Below, in pieces: positions 42,591-51,380 of a stretch of 64,000 nucleotides of DNA (position 1 is its first letter; each line of letters begins with the position of its first letter). The stretch comes from Paenibacillus sp. 1781tsa1. GTDB lineage: Bacteria > Bacillota > Bacilli > Paenibacillales > Paenibacillaceae. Location of the stretch: positions 124,001 to 188,000 of the forward strand of contig NZ_JAMYWY010000001.1 of assembly GCF_024159265.1 (NCBI RefSeq). The letters run 5' to 3'. The notes beneath the pieces were generated by a model, which saw only the letters and a program-made list of their open reading frames with translations, did not search any database and was not told where the DNA came from. Made by a program: the position numbers and the translations under genes.

Positions 42591-43490
42591 TTGACTACCA
42601 CATACTTGAAGAGATATTGGCAATTGTACGCGCTAATTTCACTGCCTATTATCTACTTTTTAATCTTTCGTTATGGACCGATGTACGGTGTACAGATCGC
42701 CTTTAAGGACTTTAACTTGTTCCAGGGAATCAGTGGAAGTGAGTGGATCGGTTTTGATGCATTTCGTGAAGTGTTTGGAATGCGGGACTTCTACACCACA
42801 TTGCGTAACACCTTTATGCTGAATTTTCTGGATTTGATCGTTTCATTTCCAGCTCCTATTATTTTGGCGATCATGCTCTATGAAGTTCGATTCAAATGGT
42901 TTAAAAAAATATCACAGACCATTCTGTACATTCCTCACTTTATCTCATGGGTAATCATCGGGGGAATTGTATACCAATTGTTCGGTAATCAATCCGGTAT
43001 GGTTAACGGTGTACTGGAGAGTATGGGTTTAAATTCAATACCATTTTTGACAGAAAAAAATCCATGGCTTGTGACATACCTGTTCACAGGTGTCTGGCAA
43101 AGTGCAGGATGGGGAACCATTCTATATCTGGCAGCATTAACCGGCGTCAACAAGGAATTGTTCGAAGCAGCTGAAATTGATGGAGCATCGCGGCTGAAGA
43201 GAATCTGGCATATTACATTGCCAAGCATTAAACCAACCATTGTGACCCTACTCATTCTTAATCTTGGACATATGGTCAGCATCGGTTTTGATCGGCCTTA
43301 TATCATTGGTAATACGGCTGTGCGTGAATATTCCGATGTACTCAGTACCTTTGTATACAGAGTTGGTCTTGAATCAGGACAATACACGCTGGCAACTGTC
43401 GTCGGATTGTTCCAGGCAGTAGTAGGACTTGTATTCGTACTAGGCTCCAACTATATTTCGAAGAAAACAACCGGTGAAGGTATTTTGTAG
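42591..43490 (+). CDS. Sugar ABC transporter permease, LplB type
   Basis: An inner-membrane subunit of 299 aa with six predicted membrane helices. The cytoplasmic EAA loop that docks to the ATPase is FEAAEIDGASRLKRIWHITLPSI. The start is TTG at 42591, set by TAGGAGG at the proper distance. It pairs with the permease 70 bases downstream. Confidence 0.92.
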   Translation: MTTTYLKRYWQLYALISLPIIYFLIFRYGPMYGVQIAFKDFNLFQGISGSEWIGFDAFREVFGMRDFYTTLRNTFMLNFLDLIVSFPAPIILAIMLYEVRFKWFKKISQTILYIPHFISWVIIGGIVYQLFGNQSGMVNGVLESMGLNSIPFLTEKNPWLVTYLFTGVWQSAGWGTILYLAALTGVNKELFEAAEIDGASRLKRIWHITLPSIKPTIVTLLILNLGHMVSIGFDRPYIIGNTAVREYSDVLSTFVYRVGLESGQYTLATVVGLFQAVVGLVFVLGSNYISKKTTGEGIL

Positions 43491-43559
43491 GTTGTGATGA
43501 ACGGAAGAGGCACCAATCGGCTTGTTTGTATAGACCATCAGTAAAGGAGCTGTGCGCAT

Positions 43560-44432
43560 ATGAGTGAACGCACCTCAAACCGGATTTTTGATATCGTTAA
43601 TATCTCCTTTATCACCTTGTTTGTTATATTCTGTCTGGCTCCATTTCTGCACACGATTGCGATATCATTCAGCTCTAACCGTGCGATTACGTCAGGTGAA
43701 GTAACCATATTCCCTAAAGAATTCAATTGGGATGCGTATATTCAGGTGTTCTCTGATCAGTCGATGATCTATTCACTGGGATACACGACGGTTCTGACAA
43801 TTGCTACTACTGTCTTGTGCATGATGTTCACACTGGCAGCTGCATACCCGTTAACCAAGAAAAAATTGAAAGGGCGCAAGCTCTTCATGTATGTCATCAT
43901 CATTACGATGTTCTTCAGTGGCGGGATCATCCCTGAGTACTTGCTCATTCGTGACCTGAACTTGCTTAATTCAGTGTGGGCACTGATTCTGCCTGGACTG
44001 GTCAGTCCGTTTAACCTGATTATCCTGATCTCATTCTTCAGAGGTATTCCTGAAAGTCTGGAAGAATCAGCAGAAATTGACGGCAGCTCACATGTACACA
44101 CGTTATTTAAAATCATACTGCCATTATCCATGCCAGTACTGGCTACATTAGCTCTTTTCTATGCGGTTGGACGCTGGAATGGGTTCCAGGATTCCCTGAT
44201 GTATATTAACGATCCGAAGTTGTACCCGCTTCAACTGAAGTTATTCCAAATGGTACAGAACAATATGGTCAGCGAGCTTACTCAGATGGAGGGTGCTAAC
44301 CGTACGCCATTGACTCCCGAGAGTCTCAAGGCCGCGACCGTTATTTTCGCAACCGTTCCGATTCTGCTCGTCTATCCGTGGCTGCAAAAGTATTTTGTCA
44401 GCGGTGCGATGCTTGGCGCGGTAAAAGGTTGA
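43560..44432 (+). CDS. Sugar ABC transporter permease, LplC/YtcP type
   Basis: The second CUT1 permease subunit, 290 aa, six predicted helices, with the EAA loop LEESAEIDGSSHVHTLFKIILPLSMP. AGGAGC precedes the ATG. No ATP-binding subunit is encoded in this locus, so an external ATPase is needed; msmX at 23.7 kb is the obvious candidate. Confidence 0.92.
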   Translation: MSERTSNRIFDIVNISFITLFVIFCLAPFLHTIAISFSSNRAITSGEVTIFPKEFNWDAYIQVFSDQSMIYSLGYTTVLTIATTVLCMMFTLAAAYPLTKKKLKGRKLFMYVIIITMFFSGGIIPEYLLIRDLNLLNSVWALILPGLVSPFNLIILISFFRGIPESLEESAEIDGSSHVHTLFKIILPLSMPVLATLALFYAVGRWNGFQDSLMYINDPKLYPLQLKLFQMVQNNMVSELTQMEGANRTPLTPESLKAATVIFATVPILLVYPWLQKYFVSGAMLGAVKG

Positions 44433-44481
44433 GTTAAGGCTGGTGTAAAAAGTTTAGCCAGAGGGAGGAGAAGGAAAACAG

Positions 44482-45432
44482 ATGCAGCACATAGATAAGG
44501 GGATATATTCGTTCTCCACATGCTGGAATATCCGAAAACATGATGTCGGGGAAGATATGATTCGGGAGATTGCAGATCTCGGCTTTCGCCGGGTGGAGCT
44601 CAATTATAATGTGACGAAGGAGATGCTCACGACGATTGAGCCCATGATTGAGCGTGGAGAGATCGGAATTTCTAGTGTCCACAATACCTTTCCACATGAC
44701 CCTGATCCCGATTATGGTACAGATTCCATTTTGCTCGGCTTCGAAGATGAAGTGAAACGTAAGCGGGCGATCGAATTGCTGGTAGAGTCGGCTGAATATG
44801 CGCAGCGTTATGGGGGAGAAGCTGTTGTTGTGCACCCCGGAGAGGTACCTTTCCCAGAGGATATCAGCAAAGATCTTGGAAAGATCTATAACGAGGAAGG
44901 CCCGGATTCACCGAAGTATCGCAGCAAATGGGCGGAATTGATGGAGCGGCGGCAAGCTCTCAGTTCAGGGTATGTGGAGAAAATTATCGCCAGTCTGGAT
45001 GAAGTATGCAATCGGGCGGCAGCTAAAGGTCTGGATGTTCGTTTTGGCATTGAGACGAGATCCAGACCACAACAGATTCCTACCCTTGCCGAAGCCAAGA
45101 CCATTATTACGGCCCTCAAAGGGGCACCGGTTGGTATCTGGTACGATACGGGTCATGCCATCATGATGGACCGAATGGGCCTTTATGACAGTGTGGGAGA
45201 AATGCAGGGGCTGATGGATGATATCGTAGGGGTGCATATTCATGAGACACTCGGTCTCTCTGATCACTGGTGCCCGTATGTTCACAGTAAGGATATGAAC
45301 TTCTATGATGCCTATCTGCCGATGATCCGCCGGGCACAAGTGAAGGTGTATGAGTTGAAGTCTGCCTGTAAGGCAGAAGAGATTCACGAGAGTCATGACT
45401 TGCTTATGAAGAAGCTTGGAGTGACAGAGTAA
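44482..45432 (+). CDS. Sugar phosphate isomerase/epimerase (xylose-isomerase-like TIM barrel)
   Basis: A 316-aa AP-endonuclease-2-type TIM barrel. Probable metal ligands are the Glu in RFGIETRSR, Asp/His in WYDTGHAIMMDRM, and His in GVHIHETLGLSDH. The family includes sugar epimerases, isomerases and inosose dehydratases; I cannot say which this is. GGAGGAGAAGG precedes the ATG. It follows the permease genes and probably handles the imported sugar. Confidence 0.8.
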   Translation: MQHIDKGIYSFSTCWNIRKHDVGEDMIREIADLGFRRVELNYNVTKEMLTTIEPMIERGEIGISSVHNTFPHDPDPDYGTDSILLGFEDEVKRKRAIELLVESAEYAQRYGGEAVVVHPGEVPFPEDISKDLGKIYNEEGPDSPKYRSKWAELMERRQALSSGYVEKIIASLDEVCNRAAAKGLDVRFGIETRSRPQQIPTLAEAKTIITALKGAPVGIWYDTGHAIMMDRMGLYDSVGEMQGLMDDIVGVHIHETLGLSDHWCPYVHSKDMNFYDAYLPMIRRAQVKVYELKSACKAEEIHESHDLLMKKLGVTE

Positions 45433-45557
45433 GACAGAGTAGGCGCGGTGATGGGGAAACAGTTGGCGTGTTCACAGCGTGTGTTCAACGACTGTTTCCT
45501 CAGTGACAAAGACCCGTAAATATGAAGTAAACAAGCACGTATTTTCTAGCGACTTTT

Positions 45558-45580
45558 GTCGGTATATGGTATATACTGAC
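45558..45580. promoter_or_regulatory. Imperfect palindrome, candidate operator
   Basis: GTCGGTATAT and ATATACTGAC form an imperfect inverted repeat about 115 bases before the next gene, and it overlaps TATA-like sequence. Confidence 0.3.
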
Positions 45581-45694
45581 GAGAAAAATGAACTCACCTA
45601 CGGGCGGTATGAGTATGCTTCCGTTCTGAATTGAAGGCGCTGAAGCAACATACTCCGCACATCGGGAGAATGCATTGGTATGGAGGGACTGCAC

Positions 45695-47452
45695 ATGTAC
45701 AAACAACTGGTGGAGAGTAATGACAGAGCGGTAGAAAGAGGCATATCCCGGCAGATGCTTGACCCTGAAAGCCGTTATTATGGAGGCACCATCGATCCCT
45801 ATACAGGTGTTGCCTGGGTCAACCACACAACTGGCACGCCCACGGATATGTGTTACTGGGGGGCTGCGATCTCCAATCCGGACTCCATCTATTATCGGGA
45901 TGAGGTGTTGTTAGATCGACTGCTGATAGCTACGGAATATGTACTCCGCTTCCAGCATGAAGATGGTTCAATATCTCCGGGTTGGACTAATTACCACTCC
46001 CCTCCAGACACTGCATTTGTCGTTGTGGGATATTCACAGTTGTATCAGCTACTTCAGCAACAGGAATGGGAACCATTGCAACCTGTACTGACCAACATGA
46101 GGCTGTTTCTGGAACGCACGATTCCAACCATGCTTACAGGAGGCTGTCATACGCCTAATCATCGCTGGGTGCTATGCGCGGCGCTCGGTTTCTTGCATGA
46201 AATTTTTGGTGTGGAGGAAGCTGTGCAGCGCGCAGAGCAGTGGCTGGCGGAAGGCATGGATATTACACCCGATGGGGAGTGGACCGAACGAAGCAACGGA
46301 ATCTATAATGCGGTAAGCGACATTATGCTCATTCATGCGGCACGTCTGCTCAAGCGCCCAGAGTTGCTGGAGCCGGTGCGTCTAAATCTTCGTATGATGG
46401 TGTATCTGGTGCATCCCACGGGTGAGATTGTGACAGATTATTCTGGTCGGCAGGATCTGGGAAGCATTCACGACTTGTCGTCGTATTATCTACCATATGC
46501 GATCTTGGCGAAGATAGATGGTGACTCCATTTTTGCGGGCATGGCAACATGGGCAGATAGTACATTAACGGACCCGGGCGTATGCTCGGTCAACGCTCTT
46601 GTTAGATTGTTGCTGGAACCTGATCTTCAACAAACCAGTGGTACGAAGAATTCGCTCCCGGAAAATTACGAGTTGATGCTGAATGAACACTTTGTACGCG
46701 AGCAATATCTGGGGCAGATGGGTTCGACTGGACATCATGGACGAATCTCTCACAGTCGGATGCACACGGACTTTGGTGCTCCTGTGGTCCGAATCCGTGA
46801 GGGTGAGACAAGCGTAACTGTCATGACAGAAGTTCCACCTTTCTTTGCACTCCGACACGGTAAGGTACGTCTGCTTGCTGTGCAACTGGCTTCTTATTTT
46901 AATCCAGGATATATACCCATGCAAAACATGACGAAGCTGCCCGAGGGATATCATCTGACGGGTGAACAGAAGAAAGGGTACTACGGTCCGATTCCTACGG
47001 AACTCCTGCCGGAATCTGCTGCATCAACAATAAGTCCGTGGTATTTGTTACCCCATCAGAGTCGTCAACTTACTCATGAGCAGACATTGCGCGTAGGGGC
47101 AGAAGTTCTGCATACGGAAAATGGCTGGACGATGCATCTCACAGGGAATGAACCGGAGGATACGATGATGCAATTGTCCTTTGTGTTTGGAAGCGAAGGT
47201 GAGCTGACCTGTGAGGACGCGATGGAAACGAGTGAGGGTCACTATCTGTGGAAAAGCGGTACATTACGCTATACCTGCGGAGAAGACTGGCTGGAGATCA
47301 CCGGGGGCGAGCTTGGGCATCTGGCGGCAACGGTACGGGAGGCAAAATTACCGGACAAATGCAAGGTTGTGCTGGTCAATTTCATGACACCATTTGATAA
47401 AACCATTCATATTTCACTATCGCCTTCGATAGCGTTGAATATTGAGTCATAA
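45695..47452 (+). CDS. Putative (alpha/alpha)-toroid polysaccharide-degrading enzyme (heparinase/lyase-like)
   Basis: A 585-aa protein without a signal peptide, so probably cytoplasmic. The first 360 residues show repeating amphipathic helices, as in alpha/alpha toroids; GGCHTPNHRWVLCAAL, ERSNGIYNAVSD and SSYYLPYAIL carry Asn, His and Tyr residues of the kind used by polysaccharide lyases. The last 220 residues look beta-rich, like the C-terminal sheet domain of such enzymes. I choose ATG 45695 because GGAGGGA is spaced for it; ATG 45680 is possible. Placement in the sugar locus supports degradation of an imported oligosaccharide. Family assignment is by general pattern only. Confidence 0.55.
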   Translation: MYKQLVESNDRAVERGISRQMLDPESRYYGGTIDPYTGVAWVNHTTGTPTDMCYWGAAISNPDSIYYRDEVLLDRLLIATEYVLRFQHEDGSISPGWTNYHSPPDTAFVVVGYSQLYQLLQQQEWEPLQPVLTNMRLFLERTIPTMLTGGCHTPNHRWVLCAALGFLHEIFGVEEAVQRAEQWLAEGMDITPDGEWTERSNGIYNAVSDIMLIHAARLLKRPELLEPVRLNLRMMVYLVHPTGEIVTDYSGRQDLGSIHDLSSYYLPYAILAKIDGDSIFAGMATWADSTLTDPGVCSVNALVRLLLEPDLQQTSGTKNSLPENYELMLNEHFVREQYLGQMGSTGHHGRISHSRMHTDFGAPVVRIREGETSVTVMTEVPPFFALRHGKVRLLAVQLASYFNPGYIPMQNMTKLPEGYHLTGEQKKGYYGPIPTELLPESAASTISPWYLLPHQSRQLTHEQTLRVGAEVLHTENGWTMHLTGNEPEDTMMQLSFVFGSEGELTCEDAMETSEGHYLWKSGTLRYTCGEDWLEITGGELGHLAATVREAKLPDKCKVVLVNFMTPFDKTIHISLSPSIALNIES

Positions 47453-47457
47453 CTTTA

Positions 47458-47491
47458 GAAGACCGAGCCTGCGGGCTTGGTCTTCTTTTTT
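47458..47491 (+). terminator. Terminator of the sugar locus
   Basis: GAAGACCGAGCC and GGCTTGGTCTTC form a 12-base-pair stem followed by six T residues. Confidence 0.93.
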
Positions 47492-47595
47492 ACGAATGAT
47501 TACGGCGAAGATTTCACTACATCCCCAATGATGTGCTCAATCCATGCAACTTAATGGATTTTGATATTTCAGGATACGTCTCATACTGTGAACTA

Positions 47596-48045
47596 TCATT
47601 TCAGTTGCTCCAACGCAGTTTCGATTGGTTTAGTGAACAGAGGATTATCTTTGGTATTGCTCCAGTAGACGATAAGAACATTTCCTTTCTCATATAGAAA
47701 AGGGAACGTTGTGAAATGGGCACTTTCCATGTGTTTATTGAATTCTTTGGTCCCGCTACTACGATCCTTTTCAGAATTGAAAATATAGAAATGCATAAAT
47801 TCAGGGTTATACGGATCTTCTTCCACTGGCACTTCAACGGAGTACACCTCAGGTACAACATCATTTAATTTCAACGGATACCCCGTTATACCAAAGGACA
47901 CTAAATTCAAGTTTTGAGACTCGAGCACTGTTACTACTTCATCAAGTGTAAATTGATTTTCATCATTTTTTATATCTTCTGAACATCCATTCAAAGCAAA
48001 CAAGCAGATTAAGATGAATATACGTGGTGTTATTTTCGAGATCAT
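47596..48045 (-). CDS. Small hypothetical lipoprotein
   Basis: A 149-aa predicted lipoprotein on the minus strand. The signal peptide MISKITPRIFILICLFALNGC ends in lipobox LNGC with Cys21, and the mature protein is small and acidic. No family is recognised. AAGGAGA on the minus strand precedes the ATG at 48045 by ten bases; a TTG one codon earlier is an alternative start. The gene is more AT-rich than its neighbours, which may mean recent acquisition. Confidence 0.7.
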   Translation of the reverse strand: MISKITPRIFILICLFALNGCSEDIKNDENQFTLDEVVTVLESQNLNLVSFGITGYPLKLNDVVPEVYSVEVPVEEDPYNPEFMHFYIFNSEKDRSSGTKEFNKHMESAHFTTFPFLYEKGNVLIVYWSNTKDNPLFTKPIETALEQLK

Positions 48046-48315
48046 CAATATAACATCTCCTTAAAACAATAATGATGTACCTTCATTTTTATAATTACAT
48101 ACGACATCCCGTAACCGACGGGATTAGACTAATGCAATACTGCAAAGAGATCCTGTGGCAAGTGGTGTCGGAATCTCTAGGCAAAAAAGGGTATCCTTTT
48201 AATAAACAACGCTCCAAGGTGATATGTTTCCTACAAAATGGAATATCACTTTCTTTTGCATTTTTTTCATAAACGACATGAAACTACATATTGAGAAGTG
48301 GGCCTTAAGATGTGG
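48046..48315. other. AT-rich intergenic region
   Basis: I see no supported gene. It contains the ribosome-binding site of the minus-strand lipoprotein at its left end. At its right end it leads into the promoter-like TGGTATACT. Confidence 0.4.
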
Positions 48316-48321
48316 TATACT
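48316..48321 (+). promoter_or_regulatory. Extended -10 promoter of the TPR gene
   Basis: TGGTATACT is an extended -10 element about 45 bases before the start codon, with a poor TTGAGA 19 bases upstream. Confidence 0.5.
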
Positions 48322-48362
48322 GGAGAGTATGAATGAAATGCAAAGAGGAGGTGCCTTGGAAG

Positions 48363-50096
48363 ATGAAGGGCAAGCTAGTGCGGGCTGAGGGACACCTTGC
48401 CAATATTATACCGATTCACTTGGATGCTTCTTTCTTTTTTGAAAGAGCTGTCCGCTCGCTGGACCGTAATCATGTTGACAAGGCATTAAAATATTTTCGC
48501 AAAGCTGTTGAATACGAACCGGAAAATCCGGTAAATCATTGTAATATGGCGGGTATATTATCGGAGAAGGGGGATTACGAAGCCTCCAATGCCATTCTGG
48601 CTAACGTGCTGGAAGTGGTAGATCCGTCGATGACGGAATGTTATTTCTATATGGCGAACAATTATGCAAATATGGATCGGTTTGAGGAAGCCGAGCAAGC
48701 ACTTGTTACCTATCTGGAGGAGGACACCCAGGGTCAGTTCATGACGGAGGCCGAAGAGATGATGGAGCTTCTGTACTATGAGCTGGATCGTCCGACCAAA
48801 CTGAATCGAATCAAATCACGCAAAGGTGTAGTGGAGCACGATCAGGCACGGGAACTATTGGAAGAAGGGAAATTTGCACAGGCTGCTGAATTGCTCGAAG
48901 GCATGTCTTCTGATTATCCTGATTACTTGGCTGCCCGTAACAATCTGGCACTCGCCTACTATTATATGGGTCTGTTTTCCAAAGCGAAAGAGACCATTGC
49001 CGAAGTGCTTGAACAGGAACCAGGTAATCTGCATGCACTCTGTAATCTGGCCATTTTCCATCAAAATGAGAACCGGGCTGATCAAGTGCTGCTTCTGATC
49101 AAAAAATTGCGGGTCATCGTGCCGTTCCAGCACGAACAAGTCTACAAACTGGCGACAACGATGGGAATACTGGGCCAACACGATACGGCTTATGTTCACT
49201 TCCGGCGTTTGCTCAAGGATGAAGAGACAGCTGCTGATCCGGCACTTGCTCATTATGCAGCAGTGGCGGCTTATAATACAGAACGTTATGATGCTGCTGA
49301 GCGTTTATGGCATCATGTATCCAAGCTTGATCCGGGTTCCGAAGTATCTCGGTACTATCTGTCAGGTCTTGAAGCTGTAAGACAAGGCGAGCAAGAGCCA
49401 GAGAAGCTAAGTTATCACTATCATCTGCCATTTGACGAGCAATTCAGACAGTGGGAAAACTATGGTAACGGCATTCCTGAAGAAATGAAGAATGATCCAT
49501 TAATTCGTTCATCGTTCTTCTGGGCATTGCGGCATGGTGATCGGTCAACCAAGCTACAGGTTATTCATGCGCTTGGAATGATCGGTGATTATGAGGTGCA
49601 GCAGGCTCTGCAATCCTTTATTGAAGAGCCGGGAGAAGAACAGGATCTGCTTGAGGCAGCACAAGCTGTACTGAGCGGATTGGAATCCGCTGAACATGAG
49701 GATAGGAATACTCAGGTGGTTCGTCCCTTTTCTCCTGTTGCCTTGAAGTCCATTGGGAAGGTTCAATCCACATCAGAACAATCGGACACTGGCTCGACCT
49801 CCCATTGGCAGGCTGTTGTTGATCGTGCGTTACAGATGTCTGAAGCGAAGGCTGAGTTACAGCAAGAGATGGAACGGCTCTGGACGGATTATGTATCCCG
49901 GGTACATCCGGAGGTTCCGGGTACGAAGCAGATTGAGGGTTGGGCTGCAGGACTTGAATATTTAGCAGCGAAGAATCACAGTCGGCCCGTTACCTATCAA
50001 AGTATTGCTGAGCGGTATGGGATATCGGCATCAACGGTTAGCAAATATGCGAAACAGATTCATTCGGTGTGTAACAGCAATCCACCACTTGTATAG
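48363..50096 (+). CDS. Tetratricopeptide-repeat protein with C-terminal helix-turn-helix
   Basis: A 577-aa protein with at least five TPR units (for example VDKALKYFRKAVEYEPENPVNHCNMAG and YLAARNNLALAYYYMGLFSKAKETIAEVLEQEPGN), a HEAT-like stretch (HGDRSTKLQVIHALGMIGDYEVQQAL) and a C-terminal HTH (YQSIAERYGISASTVSKYAKQI). Its position next to trxB corresponds to Bacillus subtilis yvcD, whose function is unknown. The ATG at 48363 is preferred because GGAGG at 48346-48350 lies before it; the frame is also open to ATG 48333. The HTH suggests nucleic-acid contact, but this is not demonstrated. Confidence 0.8.
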   Translation: MKGKLVRAEGHLANIIPIHLDASFFFERAVRSLDRNHVDKALKYFRKAVEYEPENPVNHCNMAGILSEKGDYEASNAILANVLEVVDPSMTECYFYMANNYANMDRFEEAEQALVTYLEEDTQGQFMTEAEEMMELLYYELDRPTKLNRIKSRKGVVEHDQARELLEEGKFAQAAELLEGMSSDYPDYLAARNNLALAYYYMGLFSKAKETIAEVLEQEPGNLHALCNLAIFHQNENRADQVLLLIKKLRVIVPFQHEQVYKLATTMGILGQHDTAYVHFRRLLKDEETAADPALAHYAAVAAYNTERYDAAERLWHHVSKLDPGSEVSRYYLSGLEAVRQGEQEPEKLSYHYHLPFDEQFRQWENYGNGIPEEMKNDPLIRSSFFWALRHGDRSTKLQVIHALGMIGDYEVQQALQSFIEEPGEEQDLLEAAQAVLSGLESAEHEDRNTQVVRPFSPVALKSIGKVQSTSEQSDTGSTSHWQAVVDRALQMSEAKAELQQEMERLWTDYVSRVHPEVPGTKQIEGWAAGLEYLAAKNHSRPVTYQSIAERYGISASTVSKYAKQIHSVCNSNPPLV

Positions 50097-50267
50097 AAAG
50101 TTGGCCCTCACTTGTTTTCAGAAAGACATCATGAGGTGAAGGATACAACAACCGGGAAAACGGGTAAACTTAACGAATGGGCCTCGTAAATGCCTGTAGG
50201 ATATCATCTTGGCAAGTTCATCGCTAGTACAACACATTCTCACCTTAATTAAGGAGGCTGTATCTAT

Positions 50268-51227
50268 ATGTCTAAATACAGAACGATTGTGATCGGAACG
50301 GGACCTGCGGGTCTGACAGCAGCGATATATCTGGCTCGTGCTAATCTGAAACCACTGGTTATCGAAGGTCTTCAGCCGGGTGGTCAATTGACAACGACAA
50401 CGGAAGTTGAGAATTTCCCCGGTTTCCCGCAAGGTATCATGGGTCCAGAACTTATGGATAACATGCGTAAGCAAGCTGAACGTTTTGGAGCGGAATTCAA
50501 AAACGGTTGGGTGGAAGAAGTGGATTTCAGCAAACCGCCCTTCAAGGTCAAAGTTGGAGGAATCGGTGAACTGGAAGCTGAATCGATCATTATCTCCACA
50601 GGTGCATCCGCTCGTTATCTCGGTATTCCGGGTGAACAGGAAAATGTGGGACGTGGTGTAAGTACATGCGCGACATGTGACGGCTTCTTCTTCCGAGGCA
50701 AAAAGATCGTAGTTGTGGGCGGTGGTGACTCCGCCATGGAGGAAGCGAGCTTCCTGACTCGTTTTGCAACAGACGTTACATTAGTTCACCGCCGGGATGA
50801 ATTGCGTGCATCCAAGATTATGCAGGATCGGGCTCGCAGCAATGAGAAGGTGAAGTGGGCGCTGAACCGCACTCCCCTCGAGGTCGTACCTGAAGCTATG
50901 GGTGTCAAAGGCCTGAAGGTACGCAACAACGAGACGGGGCAGGAAGAGTTGCTTGAAGCAGATGGCGTATTCGTTGCCATTGGTCACACACCAAATACCG
51001 GATTTTTGGGTAATGCGATCACACTGGACGAACATGGCTATGTTGTGGTTAAACCAGGAACGACGGAGACCAATATACCGGGTGTATTTGCCTGTGGTGA
51101 TGTTCAGGATACGAAGTATCGTCAAGCTATTACGGCTGCAGGATCCGGTTGTATGGCCGCGATGGATTGTGAGAAGTTCCTTGAAGGAAGCATTGTCCAT
51201 GATTGGAGCGAAACGTTGGATAAATAA
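50268..51227 (+). CDS. trxB: Thioredoxin-disulfide reductase
   Basis: FAD- and NADPH-dependent reductase that keeps thioredoxin reduced. The FAD-binding GxGxxG is IGTGPAGLTAAI, the redox-active disulfide is Cys134/Cys137 in CATCDG, the NADPH site is VVGGGDSAMEEA, and the C-terminal FAD contact is FACGDVQDTKYRQAITAAGSG. Length 319 aa. AAGGAGG precedes the ATG. It is followed by a strong terminator. Confidence 0.97.
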   Translation: MSKYRTIVIGTGPAGLTAAIYLARANLKPLVIEGLQPGGQLTTTTEVENFPGFPQGIMGPELMDNMRKQAERFGAEFKNGWVEEVDFSKPPFKVKVGGIGELEAESIIISTGASARYLGIPGEQENVGRGVSTCATCDGFFFRGKKIVVVGGGDSAMEEASFLTRFATDVTLVHRRDELRASKIMQDRARSNEKVKWALNRTPLEVVPEAMGVKGLKVRNNETGQEELLEADGVFVAIGHTPNTGFLGNAITLDEHGYVVVKPGTTETNIPGVFACGDVQDTKYRQAITAAGSGCMAAMDCEKFLEGSIVHDWSETLDK

Positions 51228-51291
51228 GCATGACATGCGTGAGGTTAGGCATATGCTAGGAATAAGAGACAACGGGAAGTCTCATGTAATG

Positions 51292-51318
51292 AGAGAAGCC
51301 GGAAGGCTTCTCTTTTTT
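51292..51318 (+). terminator. Intrinsic terminator of trxB
   Basis: AGAGAAGCC and GGCTTCTCT pair around GGAA and are followed by T residues. Confidence 0.93.
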
Positions 51319-51380
51319 TGAAACTACAGTGGGCATGAGTTCGTATACATATGGGGCATATTAGCTGTGAGGTGAAGATT

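Noticed and set aside
48072..48272. 66-codon plus-strand frame between the small lipoprotein and the TPR gene
   Set aside because: No ribosome-binding site, no recognisable domain, and AT-rich content expected by chance.
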